Origin: Streptomyces stelliscabiei
GTDB taxonomy: Bacteria; Actinomycetota; Actinomycetes; Streptomycetales; Streptomycetaceae
Direction of reading: 5' to 3'
DNA: 64,000 nucleotides
Assembly: GCF_014873495.1 (NCBI RefSeq)
Contig: NZ_JADBGF010000001.1
Location: forward strand, 5,890,001 to 5,954,000
Part shown: positions 8,487 through 15,709 of the stretch, piece after piece
How positions within the stretch are numbered: the first letter of the stretch is position 1
Layout: the number at the start of each line of letters is the position of its first letter
Made by a program: the position numbers and the translations under genes
The notes under the pieces: generated by a model
Seen by the model: only the letters and a program-made list of their open reading frames with translations
What the model was told of the DNA's origin: nothing
Database searches by the model: none

Positions 8487-10697
8487 TCACCGCCCCGCCC
8501 GGCCGACCGCCCCACCGGCCGCCACCCCTGCCACGACCCCGCACGCCCCCACGCACGCCCCGACCACCTCCCAGGGCACCCTCACCCCCACCGGCGCCGA
8601 CAGCACCCCCAGCGCCGCCGCCACCCCCGCCAGGTTCACCACGGTGACCGCCGCTCCGAGCGCCACCCCCACCAGGACCGCGACCAGTGCCTCGCCCACC
8701 ACGACCACCCGCACCTGCCCCCGGGTGGCCCCGGCCAGCCGCAACGACCGCAGCTCCGCGCCCCGCGCCGACGTGGCCATCACCAGCGTCCCCGCCAGCG
8801 AGATCGCCGCGTAGACGAGCGCGATCCCCAGCACCACGAGAAACCCGAGCCGGGTGTGCGCCCTGGTGCCGGGACGGTTCGCCGCGAGCCACTCCTCGGC
8901 CGGCCGCACGGTCGCACCGGTCCCGGCCGCCGCCCTCTCCAGCGCCGCCGCGACCCCCGCCCGGTCCGCCCCGCCGTCCACCCGCACCTCGGCCCGGTCC
9001 ACCGCCGCGCCGCCGGCGTTCGCGGACGTCACGTACGCCCCGTTGTCCCCGGTCCCTCGCCCGAGCACCGCCGCGATCCGCAGCCGCACGGGACGCCCGT
9101 CCCCGAGCCACACCCGCACACGGTCCCCCACCTCGTGCCGCTCCCACTCCTCGTTCACGACGATCGACCGGTCGTCGAGATCGCGCACGTCACCGGCGAC
9201 CACCGGCAGCCGCGACACCGCCGCGAAGGCCGGCACGTCCGTCACCGCCCGCGCCTCGGAACGCACCAGCGCGCTCCCCTCCTCCACCACGTACACGGCG
9301 GTGGAGGCCGACCCGGCCACGGTCGCCCCGGGCACTCTGCCGCCGCCGGCCGACCGTCCCCCACCCGTCACCACGTCGTCCGCCCGCGCGCCCGTCACCA
9401 CGTCGTCCGCCCGCGCGCCCGTCACCACGAAGTCCGCCCGCGTGCGCGCCTCCGCCTCCGCCCCCTTGGCCCGCGCCACCGTGCCCGCGGCCCCCAGCAG
9501 CGACCCGGCCAGCGCGACGGTCACCAGCACCGGCGCGGCGACGGCGGCGGTACGGCGTACCGACGTGGCCGCGTTCTCCCGGATCAGCAGCCCGGTGGCC
9601 CCGGGCAGCGCCGCGCCCAGCAGCCGTACGACGGGCCGGACGAGCAGCGGGGCGAGCGCCGCCGCCGCCGTGACGAGGAGCATCGGCTGGGTGGTGTACG
9701 TCTTCCGTTTCAGCAGGTCGGCGGGGTCGGTCCCGACCTTCCAGGCCAGCAGCCCCAGCCCGCCCGCCAGCAGGGCGGCACCGAGCACCCGGCGCGACAG
9801 CGGCAGCACCCCCGTGTCCACGGACGCCTCCCGCAACGCCTCCGCCGGCCCGATCCGCCCCGCCCGCCGCGCGGCCGCCCAGGCCCCCGCGAGCGCCACC
9901 GACACCCCCGTCCAGAAGGCCACGTGGTACGGCCACACCACCGCGTCCGGCACCGCGAACCACGTCGGCGCGACCCCGCCGTCCACCAGCTCCCGCACCA
10001 GCACGGGCGCCCCCCACGCCCCCAGCGCGCACCCCGTGCCGGACGCCACGACCCCGACCGCCAGGGCCTCCCCGAGCAGCAGCCGCCGCACCTGACCCGG
10101 AGTCGCGCCCGCCATCCGCAGCAGCCCGAACTCCCGCCTGCGCAGGGCGACCACGAAGGCGAACGTCGAGGCCGTCACGAACACCGACACGAAGGTGGTG
10201 ACCCCGCCGGCCGTGCCGAGCAGCGAGTTCACGGCGACCAGCGCCTCCGCCTCCCGCTCGTGGCCCGGATCCACCTGCCGCCGCGCGTCCCCCGTCAGCA
10301 CCCGCGCCCGGTCCCCGACCACCGCGCGCACGTCGGCGGCGGGCGCGTCCACCCCGACCGTGTCGGGGCCCGCCGAGCCCCGGCCACCCCCGTCCGTCGT
10401 CACCGGCCCCAGCGCGCGAAGCTCCGCCACGAGCCGTTCGTCCACAGGGTGTGGATACGCCAGCCGCTGCGACACCCGGGCCGTCCCCGGACCCCGCCGC
10501 ACCTCGACCGTCAGCCTGTCCAGGCCCGCCACCACGACGGGGGAGGAACCGAAACGCTCCGGCGCACGCGCGGGCGGATCGAGCGACGCCGCGAGCCCCA
10601 GCCCCATGGCGGTCATCACCCCGACCCCCAACGCCACGGCGACGAACGATCCGAGCAACGCGGCCCACCGCGTACGCAACGACGACAGGGTCAGCAC
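8487..10697 (-). CDS. FtsX-like ABC transporter permease
   Basis: About 736 residues. The GTG at 10697 is preceded by GGAGGT five nt upstream and overlaps the ATPase gene by 7 nt, so the longer frame upstream is a shadow. Architecture is MacB/FtsX-like duplicated permease: an N-terminal membrane helix (LLGSFVAVALGVGVMTAMG), a first FtsX core with REFGLLRMAGATPGQVRRL, further helices, a long extracellular domain, and a second core with ELRSLRLAGATRGQVRV. These coupling motifs contact the ATPase. With its partner it should form an exporter of lipids, peptides or lipoproteins, or a sensor of envelope stress; the substrate is unknown. A 27-bp tandem repeat encodes VVTGARADD units in the extracellular part. 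Confidence 0.9.
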   Translation of the reverse strand: MLTLSSLRTRWAALLGSFVAVALGVGVMTAMGLGLAASLDPPARAPERFGSSPVVVAGLDRLTVEVRRGPGTARVSQRLAYPHPVDERLVAELRALGPVTTDGGGRGSAGPDTVGVDAPAADVRAVVGDRARVLTGDARRQVDPGHEREAEALVAVNSLLGTAGGVTTFVSVFVTASTFAFVVALRRREFGLLRMAGATPGQVRRLLLGEALAVGVVASGTGCALGAWGAPVLVRELVDGGVAPTWFAVPDAVVWPYHVAFWTGVSVALAGAWAAARRAGRIGPAEALREASVDTGVLPLSRRVLGAALLAGGLGLLAWKVGTDPADLLKRKTYTTQPMLLVTAAAALAPLLVRPVVRLLGAALPGATGLLIRENAATSVRRTAAVAAPVLVTVALAGSLLGAAGTVARAKGAEAEARTRADFVVTGARADDVVTGARADDVVTGGGRSAGGGRVPGATVAGSASTAVYVVEEGSALVRSEARAVTDVPAFAAVSRLPVVAGDVRDLDDRSIVVNEEWERHEVGDRVRVWLGDGRPVRLRIAAVLGRGTGDNGAYVTSANAGGAAVDRAEVRVDGGADRAGVAAALERAAAGTGATVRPAEEWLAANRPGTRAHTRLGFLVVLGIALVYAAISLAGTLVMATSARGAELRSLRLAGATRGQVRVVVVGEALVAVLVGVALGAAVTVVNLAGVAAALGVLSAPVGVRVPWEVVGACVGACGVVAGVAAGGAVGRAGR
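9367..9447. repeat. 27-bp tandem repeat inside the FtsX permease gene
   Basis: Two identical 27-bp units (9367-9393 and 9394-9420, beginning GTCACCACGTCGTCCGCC on the plus strand) are followed by a third, diverged unit at 9421-9447. In frame they encode the 9-residue repeat VVTGARADD in the extracytoplasmic domain. Unit length is a multiple of three, so copy number can change without breaking the gene. Confidence 0.85.
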
Positions 10698-11497
10698 GTC
10701 ACACCTCCGACAGCGGCCTCGGCCGTGCCGCGCGCGGCACGCTTCTCCAGCCCCGCCATACGGGCCGCCACCGCCTCCACCGAGGGCCGGGCCAGCTCTC
10801 CGCTCACCCGCCCGTCCACCAGGAACACCACCCGGTCCGCGTACGAGGCGGCCACCGGATCGTGCGTGACCATGACCGTGGTCTGGCCCTCCCGGTCCAC
10901 CAACTCCCTCAGCAGGCACAGCACTTCACGGCTGGTCGTGGTGTCGAGCGCCCCGGTGGGCTCGTCGCCGAACAGGACCGCCGGGCGGGTGATCAGGGCC
11001 CGGGCCACGGCGACCCGCTGCTGCTGGCCGCCGGACAGCTGGGCCGGCCGGTGCCCGGCCCGCTCGGCCAGCCCCACCCGGGCCAGCGCCTCGCGCACCG
11101 CCCCGCGCGCGGGCCGCCGTCCGGCGAGCCGCAGCGGCAGGGCGACGTTCTGCGCGGCGGTGAGCGAGGGGAGCAGGTTGAACGCCTGGAACACGAACCC
11201 GATCCGCTCCCGGCGCAGCAGTGTCAGCCGCCGCTCGCCCAGCCCGGCCAGCTCCACCCCGTCGACCCGCACCGTCCCGCCCGACGGCCGGTCCAGCCCC
11301 GCCGCGCAACTCAGCAGCGTCGACTTCCCCGACCCCGAGGGCCCCATCACCGCCGTGAAGGTCCCGGCCCCGAAGTCGAGATCCACCCCGTCCAGGGCGA
11401 CGACGTCCCCGTACGACCGCCGCAGGCCCCGTACGCGCACGGCGGCGCCCGCCGTTTCCCCCGGTGCCGCTGCTTCCGCTGTATCTGTCGTGGTCAT
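10691..11497 (-). CDS. ABC transporter ATP-binding protein (MacB/LolD type)
   Basis: About 268 residues from ATG 11497. Walker A is GPSGSGKST, the Q-loop region reads IGFVFQAFNLLPSLTAAQNV, the signature is LSGGQQQRVAVARAL, Walker B is AVLFGDEPTGALD and the H-loop is MVTHDP. The FQAFNLLP and DEPTGALD signatures are those of the LolD/MacB/FtsE class, which always pairs with FtsX-fold permeases. The permease starts inside its last codons (7-nt overlap), so translation is coupled. The 5' end is about 100 bp from the divergent DUF2786 gene, and the two share an intergenic promoter region. Confidence 0.93.
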   Translation of the reverse strand: MTTTDTAEAAAPGETAGAAVRVRGLRRSYGDVVALDGVDLDFGAGTFTAVMGPSGSGKSTLLSCAAGLDRPSGGTVRVDGVELAGLGERRLTLLRRERIGFVFQAFNLLPSLTAAQNVALPLRLAGRRPARGAVREALARVGLAERAGHRPAQLSGGQQQRVAVARALITRPAVLFGDEPTGALDTTTSREVLCLLRELVDREGQTTVMVTHDPVAASYADRVVFLVDGRVSGELARPSVEAVAARMAGLEKRAARGTAEAAVGGVTC

Positions 11498-11601
11498 GCC
11501 CCTAGCGAACCGTCCGCGCCCCGCCCGCACACGACCACTGGAGGGCGTCCTCGGGGTAGGGCCGGCCCTACCCCCGCGTACCGCATGACACGATCGAACA
11601 C

Positions 11602-12807
11602 GTGAGTACGACCAGCACGGTGGAGCGCGCCTTCGAGGCGGCCCTCTACGCCGACACCGACGCCGCCCTCGACACCGGCGCCTCCCTGCTCGCCGCCGAC
11701 CCCGCGGCCGACGGGGAACTGGCCCGGCGCGGACGGGAGTTCGTCGCCGGCGCCTGGCGGCGCGGCTGGCAGCCCGCCGACGTCGTACGGTTCGTGCGGC
11801 GCGAGCTGGAGGACGAGCACGTCACGCTCCTCGCACGGCTCGTCGTCGAGGAACACGAGGACGCGTACGGCCGGGGGCGGACGGCCGGGCGGCAGCCGTC
11901 AGCCGGCCCCCGCTGGGCCGCCCAGCTCGACGAGATCAGGGAGCTGACCACCCGCCCCACCCGCGCCGACCGCTTCTCGTACGCCACCACGGCCCTGGAG
12001 CTGTACCGCCTCCTGCTGCGGCTGCCCACCCTCGAATCCCTGGACCGCCCGCAGGAGACCGGCGGCGCGCAGAACTCGCCCCACCCGGAGTCCCGCATGC
12101 TCGGCCGGATCCGCGCGCTCCTCGCCAAGGCGGAGGCGACCGGGTTCCCGGAGGAGGCGGAGGCGCTCAGTGCGAAGGCGCAGGAGCTGATGGCGCGGCA
12201 CAGCATCGACGAGGCGCTGCTGGCCGCCCGCGCGCACGGCGCGAACACGCCCGGCGCGTGCCGGATCGGCGTCGAGCCCCCGTACGAGACGGCCAAGGCG
12301 GTGCTCCTCGACGCGGTGGCGCGCGCCAACCGCTGCGAGGCCGTCTGGAACGCGGACCTCGGCTTCTCCACGGTCGTCGGGTTCGAGGCGGACCTGGAGG
12401 CGGTCGAACTGCTCCACACCTCGCTCCTCGTCCAGGCCACCACCGCGATGACGAAGGCGGAGGCGGCCCAGCGCAGGTCCGGCCGCAAGCGGACCAAGAC
12501 CTTCCGGCAGTCGTTCCTGGCCGCCTACGCCCACCGCATAGGGGACCGCCTGGCGGAGGTCGCCGAGGCCCAGGTCGCCGAGGCGGAGGCCGAGGGCGTG
12601 GGGGCGCACGGGACGGGCGGTCCGCTGCAGGACCTGCTGCCCGTCCTCGCCGCCCGCGACGTGGCCGTCCGGGAGCAGGTGGGCCGGATGTTCCCGGACA
12701 CGGTCACCACCCGCGTGCGGGGCGTCAGCGACCTGGCCGGCTGGCAGCAGGGGGCGGAGGCCGCCGACCGTGCCCAGGTCCGGGCGCGGCCCCGGCTGCC
12801 GTCCTGA
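11602..12807 (+). CDS. DUF2786 domain protein
   Basis: About 401 residues from the GTG at 11602. The DUF2786 signature lies near residues 165-205: MLGRIRALLAKAEATGFPEE, then AEALSAKAQELMARHSID. Flanking regions are helical and rich in Arg, Ala and Glu, with no signal peptide or membrane segment. DUF2786 is common in actinomycete chromosomes and phages and has no established biochemical role; cytoplasmic nucleic-acid handling has been guessed only from occurrence. It is divergent from the ABC genes. The hexamer CACGAT lies seven nt upstream of the start codon, compatible with a weak leaderless promoter. Confidence 0.85.
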   Translation: MSTTSTVERAFEAALYADTDAALDTGASLLAADPAADGELARRGREFVAGAWRRGWQPADVVRFVRRELEDEHVTLLARLVVEEHEDAYGRGRTAGRQPSAGPRWAAQLDEIRELTTRPTRADRFSYATTALELYRLLLRLPTLESLDRPQETGGAQNSPHPESRMLGRIRALLAKAEATGFPEEAEALSAKAQELMARHSIDEALLAARAHGANTPGACRIGVEPPYETAKAVLLDAVARANRCEAVWNADLGFSTVVGFEADLEAVELLHTSLLVQATTAMTKAEAAQRRSGRKRTKTFRQSFLAAYAHRIGDRLAEVAEAQVAEAEAEGVGAHGTGGPLQDLLPVLAARDVAVREQVGRMFPDTVTTRVRGVSDLAGWQQGAEAADRAQVRARPRLPS

Positions 12808-12856
12808 GGCGGTGGCGGACCCGGTGGTGCCGTCCTGAGGCGGCGGATCCGGTGGC

Positions 12857-13417
12857 TCAGTCGCCCGCCGGCAGGAACGGCCCGACCGTCGCCTCCAGCG
12901 TGCTCTCCGACTCGACCGCGACCTCGGGGTCCGGCCACTTGAAGCTGCTGACCTTGGTGTCTCCGGGCAGGGTCAGCTTCACCGTGTCCACCGCGGCGCT
13001 CTTCTCCGCGTCACCGGCGACTCCGCGCACGTAGGCGATGGTGAAGGTCATCGACTGACCGCCCTCCAGCGTCACCTCGGTGTCCTGGGACGCGCCCTCC
13101 TGCGCCTTGAGCGCCCAGGACTTGTCGCCGGCGAACAGGTCGACCCCGGCGAGGCCCTTCAGCGTGCAGGCGGCGTCGCCCTTGTTGGTGACGGTGACCG
13201 GCACGGCGCCCTCGTCGCCGGCGGCCGGCGCGGCACTGCTGGGCCCGATCTCGAAACCGGCCTGCGCGGCCGTGCAGGCGCCGCCCTTCGTGCTCTCGGG
13301 AGTGGCGGCACCGGTCTTGCCGTCCTCCCCGCCGTCACCTCCGTCACTCCCGCCACAGGCGGTCAGCGTGAGGGCGGCGAGGAGGGCGGCGGCGATGGCG
13401 GTCGGAGCGGTGCGCAT
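12857..13417 (-). CDS. Secreted lipoprotein, DUF4232-like
   Basis: About 186 residues. The N-terminus is a lipoprotein signal: MRTAP, a hydrophobic stretch AAALLAALT, lipobox LTAC with Cys at about residue 21, then a Gly/Asp-rich linker. The mature part contains PVTVTNKGDAACTLKG, a pattern typical of the DUF4232-like beta-sandwich in which two Cys are close to Asn-Lys-Gly turns. It should be anchored to the outer face of the membrane; ligand unknown. The neighbouring gene on the same strand also encodes a lipoprotein of the same length, although the sequences are not obviously duplicates. Confidence 0.85.
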   Translation of the reverse strand: MRTAPTAIAAALLAALTLTACGGSDGGDGGEDGKTGAATPESTKGGACTAAQAGFEIGPSSAAPAAGDEGAVPVTVTNKGDAACTLKGLAGVDLFAGDKSWALKAQEGASQDTEVTLEGGQSMTFTIAYVRGVAGDAEKSAAVDTVKLTLPGDTKVSSFKWPDPEVAVESESTLEATVGPFLPAGD

Positions 13418-13527
13418 GGAGTTCCCGGGGTGTTCGTGGCCGTGGCTGTCACAGCACAGCCGGTGAAGAGGTGAAGGGACGAACGGGCCGGGGAACTCGG
13501 AGGCTCCGCGGCCCGCCCTCCCTCACA

Positions 13528-13579
13528 TGATCTACGATCCCCGCCCCACCACAGGCCCGATCCGCAACCTGATCTACGA
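13528..13579. repeat. Direct repeat TGATCTACGA flanking the lipoprotein stop
   Basis: TGATCTACGA occurs at 13528-13537 and 13570-13579, 42 bp apart (four helical turns), both followed by C-rich sequence. The second copy overlaps the stop codon region of the second lipoprotein gene. Function is unknown; a binding site upstream of the first lipoprotein gene is possible because both copies lie within 165 bp of its start. Confidence 0.5.
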
Positions 13580-14134
13580 CCCGGCGCTCGCGGTCGGCAG
13601 ATCGCTGGGCAGGCCGGTGGGCAGGTCCGTCGGCAGCCCCGAGGGCAGGGACCCCCCGGCCTTCCGGAACGTCTCCTGCCCGACGTCGCCCTCCCAGGTG
13701 ATCGTCAGCGCCTTGGAGCCGACCTTGTCCACCATGCCCTCGGTGCGGGCGTCGCTGCCGTCCTGGCACTTGAGGCTGATCATCTGCATGTCCGCCTCGT
13801 CGGCGACCTTGCCGCTGCACACCGAGGTGCCCGCGAAGACGGCGACCTCGTCGCCGTTGACGAACAGGGCGACCGCCTTGCCGTCGGTCGTGGCCAGCCA
13901 GTTGCCCTGCAGCTCGGTGGCGACGCCGGAGGAGCCCTGGGAACCGCCGCCGTCCGCGCTGTCGCTCGCCTTCGGCGCGGCCGACGACTCCTTGGCCTCG
14001 GGGTCGTCGCCGCCACCGCTGCATCCGGTCAGCACGAGCGCGGCCGCGAGCCCGGCCGCCGCGGCCGCGACGCGCACACCCCGCCGGGCGGAGGACGCCC
14101 TGGTCACGGGCCTTGCCGTAGTCGCCGTAGTCAC
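13574..14134 (-). CDS. Secreted lipoprotein, unknown function
   Basis: About 186 residues. An Arg-rich n-region (SARRGVRVAAAAAGLAAALV) leads to lipobox LTGC with the lipidated Cys at about residue 38. A Ser/Ala/Asp/Gly-rich linker follows, and then a small domain with two further Cys (AGTSVCSGKV and SLKCQDG) that may form a disulfide. The last 25 residues repeat Leu-Pro-Ser/Thr-Gly/Asp (LPSGLPTDLPTGLPSDLPT). No family could be named. It precedes the other lipoprotein on the same strand with about 156 bp between them, so co-transcription is possible but not evident. Confidence 0.8.
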   Translation of the reverse strand: MTTATTARPVTRASSARRGVRVAAAAAGLAAALVLTGCSGGGDDPEAKESSAAPKASDSADGGGSQGSSGVATELQGNWLATTDGKAVALFVNGDEVAVFAGTSVCSGKVADEADMQMISLKCQDGSDARTEGMVDKVGSKALTITWEGDVGQETFRKAGGSLPSGLPTDLPTGLPSDLPTASAGS

Positions 14135-14645
14135 TGGAGATCTCCCATAGCCGTGGCCGATTCCGGTCGCCGCAGCGACAGCGGCAAGCTACCAGCAGCA
14201 GCTGGGCACCGGACGGCCGGGAACTGTGAGAACCCCGAGAACGAAGGAGCACCGACGACACCCCCACCGCCACCGTGACGCCCCGGCACCGACCAGATCC
14301 GGCGCCGCCCGCCTCGGCCCTTCAGGCCACGCCGACGGCCGACCGGGGCGAAGCCGCACCCCCCGGGTACGACGGCGCCACGTGAGGCCGAGACGGGGCA
14401 GCCGCGTGACGCGGGTCGGCGCGAGCACCCGGCGCCCGCCCGGCCCCCGCCCGACGACCGGCGGAGCCGATCCCGGCCCCCGGCAGGACCCACGCCCTTC
14501 CGGCCCCTGGCAGACCGACGCCCCCGGCCCCCGGCAGGACCCACGCCCTTCCGGCCCCTGGCAGACCGACGCCCCCGGCCCCCGGCAGGACCCACGCCCT
14601 TCCGGCCCCCGGCAGACCTCGCGCGGCGCCCCCCGGTAGACGGCC
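14135..14645. other. Gene-free 511-bp region with degenerate GC-rich DNA
   Basis: No reading frame here has coding-like third-position bias on either strand. The stretch contains the second lipoprotein promoter near 14140-14200 and a 51-bp tandem repeat array (separate entry). An open minus-strand frame spanning it is Gly/Arg-rich and merely reflects the repeat. Confidence 0.6.
14475..14627. repeat. 51-bp tandem repeat, three copies
   Basis: Units start at 14475, 14526 and 14577, each beginning GGCCCCCGGCAGGACCCACG and continuing CCCTTCCGGCCCCTGGCAG. Copies 1 and 2 are identical; copy 3 diverges in its last third. The array ends about 20 bp from the rpsN stop codon, downstream of that operon. 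It could be a minisatellite or a set of transcription-end hairpins. Confidence 0.85.
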
Positions 14646-14951
14646 CTACCAGGACGACTTCCGCACCCCCGGCAAGTACCCCGCGTGCGCCTGCTCCCGC
14701 AAGCTCACCCGGGACAGCCCGAACGTGCGGAAGTACCCCCGGGGCCGGCCGTCCACCTGGTCCCGGTTGCGGACGCGGGTCGCGCTCGCGTCGCGGGGCT
14801 GGGCGGTCAGTTCCCGCCGGGCCGCGTCGCGTTCGGCCTCCGTGGTGGACGGCCGCCGCAGGATCTCCTTCAGCTCGGCCCGCCGCTCGGCGTACCGCGC
14901 GACGACCTCCCGCCGCTTCTCGTTCTTCGCGATCTTGCTCTTCTTCGCCAT
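14646..14951 (-). CDS. rpsN: 30S ribosomal protein S14, zinc-independent form
   Basis: Exactly 101 residues, the length of the long (C-minus) S14 type. It begins AKKSKIAKNEKRREVVARYA and ends GYLPGVRKSSW with the conserved GRPRGYFRTFGLSRVSLRE. There is no Cys-X2-Cys pair, so it binds no zinc. Such paralogues replace the zinc-containing S14 (rpsZ) during zinc starvation. The ATG overlaps the rpmB stop by 1 nt (TGATG), so it is the second gene of an rpmB-rpsN operon reading away from the Zur-like box at 15221-15235. Confidence 0.95.
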   Translation of the reverse strand: MAKKSKIAKNEKRREVVARYAERRAELKEILRRPSTTEAERDAARRELTAQPRDASATRVRNRDQVDGRPRGYFRTFGLSRVSLREQAHAGYLPGVRKSSW

Positions 14952-15187
14952 CAGACCCGCACCCCCCGCGCACGGATCCGCGCGACGGCGGCCTCGACGC
15001 CGATGACGTCCACGGTCTTGATCCCCTTGGTGCTCAGCCGGAGCCGCACATGTCGGTTCTCGCTCGGCAGCCAGTACCGCTTGGACTGGATGTTCGGGTC
15101 GAAGCGCCGGGACGTGCGCCGGTGGGAGTGGGAGATGCGGTTGCCGAAGCCGGGCCGGGCTCCGGTCAGCATGCAGTGGGCGGACAA
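14951..15187 (-). CDS. rpmB: 50S ribosomal protein L28, zinc-independent form
   Basis: Seventy-eight residues from a TTG start with AGAGAGG nine nt upstream. It matches L28: LTGARPGFGNRISHSHRRT, then RRFDPNIQSKRYW and a basic C-terminus. Only one Cys (SAHCMLTG) remains of the zinc ribbon, so this is a C-minus paralogue. It is first in the operon with rpsN. Transcription must start within the ~60-bp gap shared with the divergent rpmG operon, where the Zur-like box lies. Confidence 0.94.
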   Translation of the reverse strand: MSAHCMLTGARPGFGNRISHSHRRTSRRFDPNIQSKRYWLPSENRHVRLRLSTKGIKTVDVIGVEAAVARIRARGVRV

Positions 15188-15220
15188 GGTGACGCACCTC
15201 TCTCGATCAGGTAGTGCAAA

Positions 15221-15235
15221 TGGATTTCATTTTCA
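15221..15235. promoter_or_regulatory. Zur-box-like operator between zinc-free ribosomal operons
   Basis: On the minus strand the site reads TGAAAATGAAATCCA. The first half (TGAAAATGA) matches the Streptomyces Zur consensus TGAAAATGATTTTCA as I recall it; the second half is degenerate. It ends one base before the rpmG -10 TAACAT (15237-15242), so bound Zur would occlude that promoter and probably the divergent rpmB promoter. Confidence 0.7.
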
Positions 15236-15248
15236 GTAACATACCAGC

Positions 15249-15413
15249 ATGGCACGCAACGAACTCCGCCCGGTCGTCAAACTCCGGTCCACGGCCGGCA
15301 CCGGATACACCTACGTCACCCGCAAGAACCGCCGGAACGACCCCGACCGGCTGACGCTGCGCAAGTTCGACCCGAGGGCCGGCCGCCACGTCGACTTCCG
15401 AGAGGAGCGCTGA
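15249..15413 (+). CDS. rpmG: 50S ribosomal protein L33, zinc-independent form
   Basis: Fifty-four residues, too short for the supplied frame list but unmistakable: ARNELRPVVKLRSTAGTGYT, YVTRKNRRNDPDRLTLRKFD. It has no Cys, unlike zinc-binding L33. The -10 TAACAT ends 6 nt before the ATG, so transcription probably starts at the start codon (leaderless). It is first in a five-part module rpmG-rpmE2-COG0523-rpsR, with 6 bp to rpmE2. Confidence 0.96.
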   Translation: MARNELRPVVKLRSTAGTGYTYVTRKNRRNDPDRLTLRKFDPRAGRHVDFREER

Positions 15414-15419
15414 CCGACG

Positions 15420-15704
15420 ATGAAGAAGGACATCCACCCCTCCTACGGGCCCGTCGTCTTCCGGGACCGCGCCGCGAACCACACCTTCCTCACCCGCTCG
15501 ACGATGACGAGCGGGAAGACGATCGAGTGGGAGGACGGCAACACCTACCCCGTGGTCGACGTCGAGATCTCGAACGTCAGCCACCCCTTCTACACGGGCA
15601 CCGCGCGCGTGCTGGACACGGCGGGCCGCGTGGAGAAGTTCGAGAAGCGGTACGGCGCCAAGAACTCCGGGGCGGCCGGAGCGACCGGGAAGAAGCGGGG
15701 CTGA
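15420..15704 (+). CDS. rpmE2: 50S ribosomal protein L31 type B, zinc-independent
   Basis: Ninety-four residues, beginning MKKDIHPSYGPVVFRDRA and containing EWEDGNTYPVVDVEISNVSH and FYTGTARVLDTAGRVEKFEK. These are type B (C-minus) L31 features; the CXXC of type A is absent. A Gly/Ala/Lys-rich tail ends the protein. The start lies 6 bp after rpmG and the stop 5 bp before the COG0523 gene. In Streptomyces and Bacillus type B L31 is induced under zinc limitation by loss of Zur repression. Confidence 0.96.
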   Translation: MKKDIHPSYGPVVFRDRAANHTFLTRSTMTSGKTIEWEDGNTYPVVDVEISNVSHPFYTGTARVLDTAGRVEKFEKRYGAKNSGAAGATGKKRG

Positions 15705-15709
15705 CCGAC

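Noticed and set aside
8421..11588. A 1055-codon plus-strand frame
   Set aside because: Antisense of the FtsX/ABC genes; Arg/Pro/His-rich with no domain.
14475..14627. CRISPR-like array
   Set aside because: Units are contiguous without spacers and no cas genes are present.
14131..14973. Minus-strand frame across the 51-bp repeats and rpsN
   Set aside because: Gly/Arg repeats reflect the tandem array; overlaps the well-supported rpsN in another frame.
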